Of a DNA stretch of 64,000 bases, positions 48,084 to 57,984 are shown piece by piece. Made by a program: the position numbers and the translations under genes. Source of the stretch: Trypanosoma brucei gambiense DAL972 (lineage: Eukaryota > Euglenozoa > Kinetoplastea > Trypanosomatida > Trypanosomatidae); the NCBI RefSeq assembly GCF_000210295.1, contig NC_026737.1:248001-312000 (forward strand), read 5' to 3'. The notes under the pieces were generated by a model. That model saw only the letters and a program-made list of their open reading frames with translations. It had not been told where the DNA came from and ran no database searches. Every line of letters starts with the position of its first letter. The first letter of the stretch is position 1.

Positions 48084-49895
48084 TCACGCGTGTTTCCATC
48101 TGCCATACCCCTCGTCAAGAACGCTGTCCTCCGTTAACGCTGGTGGCTCCATGGCTCCAATTAGTCGCATGAGGGCGTCGTAAAGGGGATCCTGCAAATC
48201 AATCAGCCTCCCCAAAATTGCACAGGCCACGCCCACCGCAACCCCAAGGGCGATGAAGTCGGGGACAAACATTGCCAACTGCGGTACAAGCCTATACATC
48301 ACCAAACCTGCAATAACAAAAACGAGGAGGCTTATGACAAGAATAAACGTCCTCACAAACTTCCTGAAGAGGACTCGAGGCGTAACGAGTATGATGTTTT
48401 GATTGAGCAAATGCACTCGAACATCAGACGACTGGGAATATTCTAGCAACGCTGCGACAGAAATAAGAAACCCCATGACTGCGCACGCCACGACAACCAG
48501 CGTTTTGTAGCACGCCTTTTCGGTACGAGGTCCAGCGGAGACTTCCTCATCCATGGTCACTGTTTCCTCCACCACCTCTCGAAGCATTGTCACGACCTTT
48601 TCAACGTATGACCCACTAGTTCTCACACCATGCTCTAGATCCTCTAATGAATGATAACAATGAAAGCCCAACGCTACGAGCACCGCCAGTGTGCCACCAA
48701 ACCGGGAGTGAGTGACATTGGCGACTAAACTATACAGGATACATATATCCAACCACCAGAGCGAGAACAAAGGAATAAGTCGCAGCGACCCCCACTTTGT
48801 CGTGTGGTTCATCTTATACACCACGAATGAAACTGCGGTAGTGATGCAGATAATGTAACTGACTGCGCAAGAGTCAATGATGGCAGGTATCCAAACCGTC
48901 AAGAGGAAGAACATTAACCAAATGAGAAGCAACTCCACCACATGGACGCTCACAACCAGCGCCAATACGGAGAGATACACCATAAAAAAGAGGACTATGC
49001 ACTTGCTAATGCCATTCGTTGTTTCCCTGACGGATGAAGCAGAAGACGTTGACGCAGTCCACCCAGCTCGCTTCGATGGACCGAAGGTATAATTCACCAT
49101 AGCGTACCATACCACTGAGGTAAGGAGTAAACTCCACGAACTGTATTGACGAAGGCCATCCCCGTACATCATTGTGTATGCCTCACACAATGAACGAAAT
49201 ATCATTATCGTCATGATATACCAACGCAAGGCTGCGTGAGCGCTCCTTCGGGCGTCTCGCCCCGAACGGTAAACAAACGCCAGTATTACCGCTGGTAACA
49301 TACGCTTTACAAAAGACATTGCGTACGCCTTTAAAATTTGCACCTGAATAAGAAAGTGTGGATTAGCGTACTTCAGACGCGGGTCGAAGCCGGTCTGCTC
49401 AAACCCACGAAATCCTGTAAGCACGAAATGCGCAATGGAATCGCTACTGGAAAGTTCGCATGCCGCTTCCTCCTTCAGAATTACCATCCCCTCGCAGGCT
49501 AGCATTAAGCACATGATGGCTACAGGCCACCTTCTGCTGTTGCTGTCTACTCCACTCTCCTGCACAAGGTGGTATAAAACATCGCGGCCGGTTTTAACAT
49601 ACGTGAACATGGCGAGTGCTGACAGTGCCACACCGTAAAGTGTCAGACACAAGCGCTCGTTGAGTGTCATCAACTCCAGCCGCCGCTGGTACTCGACGGA
49701 CCACACAATTTCTGTTCCGAAGGAACTGTGCATGGTAACAGCCAGCCATGCAATCACCGGATTTTCTCGTATCGAGGCGAGAAAGAAGGCCCCAAAGAGT
49801 GCAAAGATTTGAAAGTACCGGGGAAGGTACTCGAGTGAGCGATAAATACTGCCGAGGTGCTGATGACTTCCAGTGGAGATACCGCCGTCTGACAT
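48084..49895 (-). CDS. Polytopic membrane protein of unknown function
   Basis: The product has 603 residues and about twelve predicted membrane helices, for example IFALFGAFFLASI, LTLYGVALSALAMFTY, CIVLFFMVYLSVLALVVSVHVVELLLIWLMFFLLT written in two adjoining helices near 295-330, VVVACAVMGFLISVAALL and LVISLLVFVIAGLVMY. Loops are short except a Glu-rich cytosolic stretch around 430-460 (VVEETVTMDEEVSAGPRTEK). There is no signal peptide, transporter signature or nucleotide-binding motif that I recognise. Two histidines next to helix ends (HVVELLL, HCYHSLEDLEH) could bind metal but this is speculative. It resembles trypanosomatid-specific multi-pass proteins. The start is ATG. Confidence 0.7.
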   Translation of the reverse strand: MSDGGISTGSHQHLGSIYRSLEYLPRYFQIFALFGAFFLASIRENPVIAWLAVTMHSSFGTEIVWSVEYQRRLELMTLNERLCLTLYGVALSALAMFTYVKTGRDVLYHLVQESGVDSNSRRWPVAIMCLMLACEGMVILKEEAACELSSSDSIAHFVLTGFRGFEQTGFDPRLKYANPHFLIQVQILKAYAMSFVKRMLPAVILAFVYRSGRDARRSAHAALRWYIMTIMIFRSLCEAYTMMYGDGLRQYSSWSLLLTSVVWYAMVNYTFGPSKRAGWTASTSSASSVRETTNGISKCIVLFFMVYLSVLALVVSVHVVELLLIWLMFFLLTVWIPAIIDSCAVSYIICITTAVSFVVYKMNHTTKWGSLRLIPLFSLWWLDICILYSLVANVTHSRFGGTLAVLVALGFHCYHSLEDLEHGVRTSGSYVEKVVTMLREVVEETVTMDEEVSAGPRTEKACYKTLVVVACAVMGFLISVAALLEYSQSSDVRVHLLNQNIILVTPRVLFRKFVRTFILVISLLVFVIAGLVMYRLVPQLAMFVPDFIALGVAVGVACAILGRLIDLQDPLYDALMRLIGAMEPPALTEDSVLDEGYGRWKHA

Positions 49896-50509
49896 GGTAG
49901 TTCTCCCGGACGTTCCAAAGAGTTTCTTTGAGTAGGTGTTCTATGTTGGCGAGCTGGCCGCCTGTCGTGCAAGCATTGAAAGTGGCCCAAACAAAAGAAA
50001 GATGATAGGAGGAAAAGAGATGCCACAAACGAAAAGGAACAAGTGTGGTAAAATGTACCAAACACAAAAGAAGGAACACGCGCCTGAATATGGATTAATA
50101 AAGAAAGGAGGGAGATGTGAACAACTCCACGCGTTATGTATCTGTGACTTTTGGTACGCAGGTGTTCTTCCAACAGACAGAACACAGGAGGGGGCAAGTG
50201 TGATTAAGAGGAACGAAAAAAAAAGTGTGCCGAAAGCTAAAGGAGAACTGCCACCATTTCTTCTCTGCCTTTACCCCTCCCCCCAAATCCACACACTCAA
50301 GTGCCGCGTAAATAGGCGCCACACTCTGGAGTTCCTTAGGGTTTGAAAAAGATTACTATTGCTTACCTTAAGCGGCGTACTTATCCTCTGCCTCCATTCC
50401 CTACCAAAAGTGCGCATGCAGACCCGAAACATGGTGGCATAGGGAACATAGCGCTAAGACCTTCTGGGGAAATGGTTTCATGAGCTCGACCCACTCATCT
50501 TTGGCCACA
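49896..50509. other. Spacer between membrane-protein gene and KREH2
   Basis: No gene seen. Purine-rich plus-strand blocks at 49995-50030 and 50205-50245 are candidate transcript pyrimidine tracts. The remainder is the KREH2 3' UTR. Confidence 0.5.
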
Positions 50510-53500
50510 TTACGAGTCTCCACCAGCCTCAGCACTTGTGGTGGGGGTGTGTGATGAGTTGACGTGCGTCTTTTCTGCTTCACTTGAGCCCCCCTTGGGT
50601 TCTGTGCATGGTTCTATAATGACGCCCTTCTCCTCCCACGGTTTCTCCGCCAAATCGTTCGGTTTGAATGGCGTACACACAAGTTCCTTTATGATGCAAC
50701 GCAGTTCCTCCAGTTTTGCGTTGTTTTCCTCGTCATTCGGGTTCATGAACTTGCGTCCCAGGCAGACGTTGAGGGCACGTTTGAACTTCCGTATGAGTTC
50801 CAGTGTACCGAATGTTGCACGGAACATAATCCACTCATCCACCACCGCCAAATTTAGGTCGTCGCGGTAAGTGACAGGCATGCTGCTGGTGCCCATTAAA
50901 AGAATGGTCCATAGTGACACATTGGTGAGATCCCGCACGAGCAGCCGTTCGGATTCCGATGACTTCACCAGCTCATCATACACGAAATAGGGCTGGCCAA
51001 TATTTTCCTGTGATGTACGATGGACAACAGATGCCGATGATGGGTCCAGTCGGTTGGCAAGTTTGTTCCTCATGAGGCGCTTCCCCCGGTTCATAACGAC
51101 ATTAGGAAATAGTCCAGAAGCAACAACACACTTCACCAAGCCAACATTGAGAGAGTCGGCAGAGTACTCAGATTGGTCAACGAAGATATCTGCGCGGTCT
51201 TTATTTTTCGCATCTTTATAATTTTGCTTCATATGAATGAACCCACTGCCTGCAACAATTTCAAAGAACTGCTGTTTGTACTTGGAAACAGTAAGGAGCT
51301 GAGGGACGCTCAACATTCTCTCCTGCAGGTCATACACCACTTCCGCGGGCGTCTTTGCATAGTGCGACGTTACCCAAAAGTTGAAAGCGTTCACCGACGC
51401 AATTACATCAGATTGTGTACCGTACGAGAGGTCTTCCTTGTGTAGTCGGACGGCTTCGCGATGTTCTCGTGTGCTTATAAAGACATCCGTGTCACTTACC
51501 CCGGCAATGGTGAGAGCGGAGTCCAAACACCTCAGAATGGCCCCCATAATCACCATCTTCCCCACCTTGGGCGCTACCGGTAACCTGGAAAGTCGTAGCC
51601 CAAGCGGCGTCAGTTGACGTGTAGATGTCGTGGCACCGAGTTCATGCAAGCGCTTCATGGCGGCTTCGATATGATCGGAGGACGGTGGTTCAAGTGCCTG
51701 CTGCAAGAAGTCGGCTGGGTCACCCAAATCAAGGGCAAGAATCTGTAGACACAGTGAATCGAGGTGAGTGCGGAGCATTTCAGGCGTCTGAAAGTCATGC
51801 AGGCTTTGAAAATGCTTCTTCGAGTAGAGGCGAATGCACATACCTGGCCTCGTACGACCCACGCGACCACGGCGCTGGACACAGTTCGCCCGACTAGCAT
51901 AGACGGTTACCAGCTGTGACATAGATCCCATCTCGTTGCGGCCCACAGACGTAGTTCCCTTACGCATGACATATGATTTCTCCTTTCCCCGACCAACGTC
52001 GATAACTGCTGCAACATCGTCTATCGTTACACCACTTTCTGCGATGTTTGTTGAAAGGATAAGTTTGATTTTTCCTTCTGGCGCCGGAAGAAAGCATCGC
52101 ATTTGCTCTTCTGCACCCACAGAGGAGTGCAAACATATGATATGAAACTTTGCGTTGCGCTCAAGTATCTCCTTTGCCCTGTTAATTTCATCCCACCCAG
52201 GTAGAAACACCAAAATAGAAGAGTCCGTTAAATCAAGCGACCTCACAGCGTGATCTATGGCGATCTGGATAGTCATGTAATCAATGTCCGCTGTAGCTTC
52301 TAAAAACCCGTACTTCGCGGTGGGAGGCACGACGGTTGGACAAAACCCGTCAGCTGCCCCATTTCTCTCCAAAGCTGCAGCCGCCTCTTTCAACAGAGGT
52401 GTCATGACATTCCGCTCAGTAGCAATGGGAACTAGGTCCTCCAGGTACATTTCCTCGACGGCGTGAACGTACCCCTCCACGTTGATGATCGGAGCATTAC
52501 CGAAGTACTTGCCAAATTGATCCGCCTGCAACGTTGCACTCATGAGAATGACGTGAAGGTCCCTACGACGGTGCAGGAGCTGCCGCAGCAAAATCAGCAG
52601 AAAGTCTGAGTTAATGTCGCGTTCGTGTATCTCATCTATGATGAGATAATTAATCCCATTTAGCAGCGGGGCTGAGTGAAGAAGGCGGAGCAGTACGCCA
52701 GAAGTACAGAAGTTGATGTTCCGTCCTGGCTTTGCGTCCAGGCGAATGGAATATCCGCAGGTTTCTCCAATGCTTTCCAGTCGTTCAGCGGCGACGCGGC
52801 GTGCAATCGAAACCGCGCTTAGTCGACGGGGTTGAGTGATAACAATGGAACAATCACCACCCATTCCCTTCTCTGTCATGTCGTCCAAAATGTATTGAGG
52901 AACCTGTGTCGTCTTACCACACCCAGTTGTGCCGCAAATAATAACTATCTGATTGCTACTGATTGCACGCAAAATCTCATCCCGCTTCTCATAAATGCGC
53001 AGCCTCTGCCTCTGCGAAGCATACCTTGTTTGGTATTCCTCATTCGTTAGTTTCGCCTGCAGCTTGGCTTCCAGCTCCTGCGACTCCTGCGCTCGCTGCG
53101 ATGCATCCATGGCAATAAGTGCCATGATACCGATCCCTCTATCGGAGTCCGCATCTGCCCACTGCTCAGGATGTGCGACATCTTCTTCTTCCACCATAGG
53201 CAGGCCATCCACCGCTTTGAGGATCCGCTCCCTCTGAGAGTCGGTTAGCGACACGTTGGCAATGTGCTCTGGGTCAAGGTGGGGATGGGCACGAATGAGG
53301 TCCATTAGTGCTTGGAAGCCTTGAACACCGCGGGAGAGTTTCGAGAAAAGGTCGTCGAATGCCGCCGGTTCATTAAAACGTGGTCCTGCGTCTCTGCCAG
53401 TTCCTACCCATGTTTTGCCATCTTCATCCGTCACTTCGACGACGGTAAAGTGCTGCACGAACGACCCGCTGCGACGGTTTAAGTGCCGCACAAGTGGTGG

Positions 53501-56500
53501 CTGTAGTCCGAAGCAGACAGTGAAGAGCTCGATAATACGGACCTTACCTTCATGAGAAAAGTCCTTGGACACCGGGTCCCAGTTCCCAAGGGACTTTTTG
53601 CTCACCCGTGCAGTGCGGCGTAACACCGGAGCTTCCTCATCGAGCACTGCCGCAGGATCGACAAGATTAACTTTATCAACCACCTCTGCTTTAATCTGTT
53701 TCTCAAATTCAGCAAAATCTGGTTCTACACGGCGCAGCAGCGCGAGGGCGTGCATTGCCGCCTGGCGTTGCGAGGCCTCTTTATTCCACGCTACGCCGCT
53801 AGCCCTTAAGTATTCGTGTCCCGGGACCTCGATTGTGGTGAGACAAACTCTGCACGAAATGGGACCCACGGTGCGCGACTTCCAAAACGTCGGATAGTTC
53901 ACGTTTGCAACATTGCAGTAACGCTGCAACACTGTTTTTGCATCGGGATCGATCGGCATCGATTCAACTTCTGCAAGTGCAGCGTCGTAAGTTTCATCCC
54001 CAGTTCGGGGGGTCTTTCCCATCTCGTAGAAAATATTGTGCTCCCGCATCACATTAATCTCAATGTATCGTTGACATTCTTGAGCATACTGCTCCCAGTC
54101 CTGCCGCACATTCGTCGGAGGCGTCGGGTACTGCGGCTTCTCTTGCGTTGTTCCAAGTGTGAGGGGGAGCGGTGTGGGTGTGTGAGGCGGTTTCGTGGCA
54201 TTTTCAGAAACGAGAGGCGCCCATCGTCCGAGTCGCTTCACGCACTCGACATGCCTCCTTTGCAACATGGGGAGGTTATCGAAGAGACACAGCCCGACTG
54301 CATCTAATATCTGCTCTGCGTGCATCCAGCATAGTATCTCAGCGTCGCGTTTGGTAAGTGCTGAACCGTGGGCAACCCTCTTTCCGTACGCCTCAGGAAG
54401 CGGGAGCGTCAGCTCTGCAATGTGCAACACGTTACCAAGTCCCCGTAATTCCATGCGATATTCCGGCTCAAGCTTCGCTATCCCATTCCGCCTCAAGTAA
54501 TAGTGCACTCGCGCTCGGGAGACGAGGTCCAGGTCTTTCTCAGGTACAAACGTGTACTCCCGTCTTTCTTTGGGGGCAATTAGCGGCTCTTCGTCCTCAC
54601 GCAGCGCGGACGTCGTTTCCTGGGAGTTCGCTGGCCCGCCCCCCTTTTGTACACTTATTGCTGCTCGTCTGCGTTTGGACTTGTTTTCCCAATGAATGGA
54701 CCCCACTACCTCCCGGCGAAGAGGCGGAGGTGACGCGGTGGCAGCCGCAACGCTTTCAGAGTACTCAACGGGTGCATTTCGGCCACATTTGGCGCACAAC
54801 CTGACATGTAGACGTTGCAGGGCGCTGTCTGTGTAAATGGGGATCCCTAAGGTGTCCAATATTAATTCCGCATGCATGGCCGCGAGGTTTTCCGCATCTT
54901 TCGGGTCAACTGCTTCACCTAACGCGATGCGGTCGCCGAAGCGACGTGGTACGGGCAAATTCACGGCACACCGACAGATTGCCTGTCCCCCATTGTCCTC
55001 GGCCTCAATACGCTGAACAAAAAAAACCTCCTCTATTCGCCGCCCCACGGAGGCCAAATAGTTTTTGATGCGACTCTTAGAACCAAGGTCTACCTGACGA
55101 GGAGAGTACAGTGCTTGCTCGAACTGCGTGCGCGTTTCTGGATCCGTGGGTGATACCATGATGTAGCCGTCCGGGCTATCCGGCTCCAGATTCCACAACT
55201 CCTTTGAAACTGTCTCCCGCATCTTGAGGTAACTTGTCGCTTCGTCTGAATCTGAATTAGCCGCATCTTTTTCTTCGGTCGGCTGCGCATCGGCCACTCG
55301 GGCCCTCTTAGCCACCCTCCGTTTGGTGTTTTGCGGGGCGGTAGGATCCGATGTACCGACATCCGGTGCGGCAGCAACGCTCCTCGCATTCGTTGAGGAA
55401 GATGGAGTTTGAGTAGAGGAATTTCCTGTAGCGACCCGCCGCCTCCCTGAGGGGCTTAACACATTGGAGTCTCGTGTGTCTGCTGGTACACTCTCACCGC
55501 GGGCCCTGCGCGCGGCAATCCACTCGGCGCGCGCCGTACTTCCATCCATGAGGTGAAACCCAAGTATATTTAAGACGTCTATGGCATGCATGGCCGCTAA
55601 AACACGTGCATCCGTTGCATTCATGGCTATGCCGACGCCACCCCGTATGCCATACAAATCGGGTAAGGGTAGCACCACAGTGGCCTTGTAATACCCGTTT
55701 ACCTCCTCAACCAAAAAGGGATCGGTCCTCGGAACATTTTCTCTCTGCAGAAACTGTTTCAGCTGTTCCACCGCCGACGAGTCGAGGGTCGGTGTCTCTA
55801 TAAATTCGCACGTTTGGTCCGTCAGTGCGCGGTGCCGTCGAATGATATCCTCTTCGTAACTTATGCATGAAATGCGGTCTTCGCGCCGTACTGCCAGCTG
55901 TTTAAGTGGTAGGGGGCAGACAACATGTGAGGGGTTCTTCTGATCTTCTCCTGGCAATGGGGCGGGCCGCCCGTAGCTCCAGGCTGCCAGCGCATGCTGC
56001 TTCTGCTTTGTGGAGTCGGAAGGATAGAGACATATGGAGTGGGCATCGAGGACAAGCTCCGCGTGCATGCAGGCGAGTGTCACGGCAGCTTCGCGATTTA
56101 GCGCCTTTCCTTGCGCTTTGATTTCACTAAATGTTGATAACTCAGGTGGTAAGGAGACGGTGGCTACATACCAGGACTGACCACCACCTTCCCCTGGTTC
56201 CTCCACCGACGTGCAGAGCTGAGCAAAGGAAAGCTTGTGCTCATCCAAAAATGATTTAATGCGGTGAACTGCTGTTGTGTCAAACAAACACGGCGACAGT
56301 AATGTGTGACTGGGAGAGATGTAATGGTTCGGCCGCATGTCAATTAAAAGCCATTTACCACCCTCGGTCTCGTCACGATCAACAATACGGCGGAGTGGAA
56401 GGGGTACGCGGACAGGCGATTGGGTCCTCTCAAGCTCGTCTGGCAAGGGGGCCCACCGGCCTGCCTTCCGAGCAGCCTCCGCATGTTTCCGTTGCATTGA

Positions 56501-57013
56501 CGGCAGCGTGTAAATGTGATAGCCGAACTCGTCAATTATGTGCTCAGCATGCATTGCTGCAAGGAGTTCAGCGTCTTTACTATTGCACGCAACGCCATGA
56601 GCCCACAGTTCCCCTGTGTGGCTCCGAAAAGGTAGTCGAACACGGCTATGGTAGAGTGGCGTACCATTGTCGTTAACAATCTCTCGACCCTCAAAAACTT
56701 CACTGCTACTGGTAACTGCTCCTTGGGAGAAACGTTTGATGAAGCTGACTACCCGAGCACGGGAAAATGTGTCCACGTGCTTTGTGTCTTTAAAGCATTC
56801 CGGAAACTCACTGCTACCGTCAAAGGAGAAATCTTCCTTCCTAGTCTCCCCAAACGCCCTGTCTGACTCGTCAGTGGCTTCCACAAGGGAAACCTCGCCG
56901 GGGGTAATTTCCTGCGTTTGAAACAGTCGCACCGGAAGCACCACGGGGCTCAGTGTGACAGACCGGAAAGGCCCTAGGTAGCGACACGCAACAGTTAGTC
57001 GTATGGCCCGCAT
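50510..57013 (-). CDS. REH2: RNA-editing DEAH/RHA helicase 2 (KREH2/REH2)
   Basis: The product has 2167 residues from the ATG at 57013, the length I recall for T. brucei REH2; an ATG six codons upstream is also open. The first 35 residues are basic and hydrophobic, a mitochondrial presequence. Six dsRBD-like units recur before the helicase, each ending in an AMHAE-type motif at about residues 154, 316, 475, 713, 897 and 1087; a further divergent unit lies near 1170-1260. The helicase core has GTTGCGKTT (about 1363), DEIH (about 1458), SATLQADQ, STNIAESGVT and QRRGRVGRTRPG, then the HA2 and OB-fold domains. REH2 works with guide RNAs in mitochondrial U-insertion/deletion editing. Confidence 0.96.
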   Translation of the reverse strand: MRAIRLTVACRYLGPFRSVTLSPVVLPVRLFQTQEITPGEVSLVEATDESDRAFGETRKEDFSFDGSSEFPECFKDTKHVDTFSRARVVSFIKRFSQGAVTSSSEVFEGREIVNDNGTPLYHSRVRLPFRSHTGELWAHGVACNSKDAELLAAMHAEHIIDEFGYHIYTLPSMQRKHAEAARKAGRWAPLPDELERTQSPVRVPLPLRRIVDRDETEGGKWLLIDMRPNHYISPSHTLLSPCLFDTTAVHRIKSFLDEHKLSFAQLCTSVEEPGEGGGQSWYVATVSLPPELSTFSEIKAQGKALNREAAVTLACMHAELVLDAHSICLYPSDSTKQKQHALAAWSYGRPAPLPGEDQKNPSHVVCPLPLKQLAVRREDRISCISYEEDIIRRHRALTDQTCEFIETPTLDSSAVEQLKQFLQRENVPRTDPFLVEEVNGYYKATVVLPLPDLYGIRGGVGIAMNATDARVLAAMHAIDVLNILGFHLMDGSTARAEWIAARRARGESVPADTRDSNVLSPSGRRRVATGNSSTQTPSSSTNARSVAAAPDVGTSDPTAPQNTKRRVAKRARVADAQPTEEKDAANSDSDEATSYLKMRETVSKELWNLEPDSPDGYIMVSPTDPETRTQFEQALYSPRQVDLGSKSRIKNYLASVGRRIEEVFFVQRIEAEDNGGQAICRCAVNLPVPRRFGDRIALGEAVDPKDAENLAAMHAELILDTLGIPIYTDSALQRLHVRLCAKCGRNAPVEYSESVAAATASPPPLRREVVGSIHWENKSKRRRAAISVQKGGGPANSQETTSALREDEEPLIAPKERREYTFVPEKDLDLVSRARVHYYLRRNGIAKLEPEYRMELRGLGNVLHIAELTLPLPEAYGKRVAHGSALTKRDAEILCWMHAEQILDAVGLCLFDNLPMLQRRHVECVKRLGRWAPLVSENATKPPHTPTPLPLTLGTTQEKPQYPTPPTNVRQDWEQYAQECQRYIEINVMREHNIFYEMGKTPRTGDETYDAALAEVESMPIDPDAKTVLQRYCNVANVNYPTFWKSRTVGPISCRVCLTTIEVPGHEYLRASGVAWNKEASQRQAAMHALALLRRVEPDFAEFEKQIKAEVVDKVNLVDPAAVLDEEAPVLRRTARVSKKSLGNWDPVSKDFSHEGKVRIIELFTVCFGLQPPLVRHLNRRSGSFVQHFTVVEVTDEDGKTWVGTGRDAGPRFNEPAAFDDLFSKLSRGVQGFQALMDLIRAHPHLDPEHIANVSLTDSQRERILKAVDGLPMVEEEDVAHPEQWADADSDRGIGIMALIAMDASQRAQESQELEAKLQAKLTNEEYQTRYASQRQRLRIYEKRDEILRAISSNQIVIICGTTGCGKTTQVPQYILDDMTEKGMGGDCSIVITQPRRLSAVSIARRVAAERLESIGETCGYSIRLDAKPGRNINFCTSGVLLRLLHSAPLLNGINYLIIDEIHERDINSDFLLILLRQLLHRRRDLHVILMSATLQADQFGKYFGNAPIINVEGYVHAVEEMYLEDLVPIATERNVMTPLLKEAAAALERNGAADGFCPTVVPPTAKYGFLEATADIDYMTIQIAIDHAVRSLDLTDSSILVFLPGWDEINRAKEILERNAKFHIICLHSSVGAEEQMRCFLPAPEGKIKLILSTNIAESGVTIDDVAAVIDVGRGKEKSYVMRKGTTSVGRNEMGSMSQLVTVYASRANCVQRRGRVGRTRPGMCIRLYSKKHFQSLHDFQTPEMLRTHLDSLCLQILALDLGDPADFLQQALEPPSSDHIEAAMKRLHELGATTSTRQLTPLGLRLSRLPVAPKVGKMVIMGAILRCLDSALTIAGVSDTDVFISTREHREAVRLHKEDLSYGTQSDVIASVNAFNFWVTSHYAKTPAEVVYDLQERMLSVPQLLTVSKYKQQFFEIVAGSGFIHMKQNYKDAKNKDRADIFVDQSEYSADSLNVGLVKCVVASGLFPNVVMNRGKRLMRNKLANRLDPSSASVVHRTSQENIGQPYFVYDELVKSSESERLLVRDLTNVSLWTILLMGTSSMPVTYRDDLNLAVVDEWIMFRATFGTLELIRKFKRALNVCLGRKFMNPNDEENNAKLEELRCIIKELVCTPFKPNDLAEKPWEEKGVIIEPCTEPKGGSSEAEKTHVNSSHTPTTSAEAGGDS

Positions 57014-57984
57014 AATATCCCCCTTCTGCATACATTATTCGAAGATGTCGGTAAAAGCACGCGGAAAAAAATGCTACATGAAATCAAAACTGATCAGAAT
57101 GTTCAACAAGACATGGATCAGCTACCAACACAGCCGCACATCACGTCGGCAGCAATAACAAGCTAACACACGTTAGGACACACAATGTTAGAAGCACACG
57201 CAGAAGCAAAAAAGTAAAGGAATAATAAAGAAAACAGGAAGCCAGGCATCCCCAAGATGACAATACGATCCATGGCGATCACGGGCACGGGGGCGAATTT
57301 CCACTCCACCCCCGCCCCACACGATACCTCCATTTACGACCGCTGCGGAGGGGCCCAAGTGTACCGCGTGTCCACGGCTGCAGTCACACTTTGGTCCAGT
57401 AAAACCATTTAGGGTTTACCCCTTCCCAACAATATAACAAGTATTCACTAACTTTACCCCCTCCCTTCCTTTTTTTTTTCGGGGAAAGGAACGAGAGAGA
57501 GAGAGAGAGCTGCCTAATTAGTACCGCGAGTCGTTCCCCCCTCCCGAAGCACCCTTCTCTTGCGATACCGTGTTTTACCTCGTCTTTTATTTTTCCCTTA
57601 TTCCAATATTGGGGTCCCATTTATCAAGCACACCTTATGCACGCGCAGTGATATGCGCGCTAGGGGAAACAAATATCATCATCCCCATTGGACGGACGTG
57701 CGCTAATTTCACCCGGCCACGGCTCCGGAAGAGTTCCATGCGTGAGTCTTCGGCAGCACCTCAGTAATCAACCAGTTCGAAAAGGCGACGACTGTTGTCG
57801 CCATCTTTCCTTCTTTCCACATGTATTTGTGTGCGTGCACGCGTTTGAGTCCTGCACAGCGACGTGGGGATGTGACCGCCCGGTTTTTCACTTGGTGAGA
57901 CACGATACCAAATGATTCAAAAAAGAAAAACCAGCGCGGGGTCTGGGCAGTGATCACAATTAGCATGCACGTTCAGGCCACAAC
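57014..57984. other. Spacer between KREH2 and P4-ATPase genes
   Basis: A 970-base stretch with no supported gene. A purine- and A-rich block at 57195-57245 on the plus strand is a candidate transcript pyrimidine tract for KREH2. A GA repeat lies at 57493-57509. A minus-strand frame of 85 codons (57709-57966) has no recognisable features. Confidence 0.5.
57493..57509. repeat. GA dinucleotide microsatellite
   Basis: About eight GA units; on the transcript strand this reads as TC and could strengthen a pyrimidine tract. Confidence 0.8.

Noticed and set aside
57709..57966. Minus-strand 85-codon reading frame between KREH2 and the P4-ATPase gene
   Set aside because: No domain, mixed composition, and its place fits the P4-ATPase 3' UTR.
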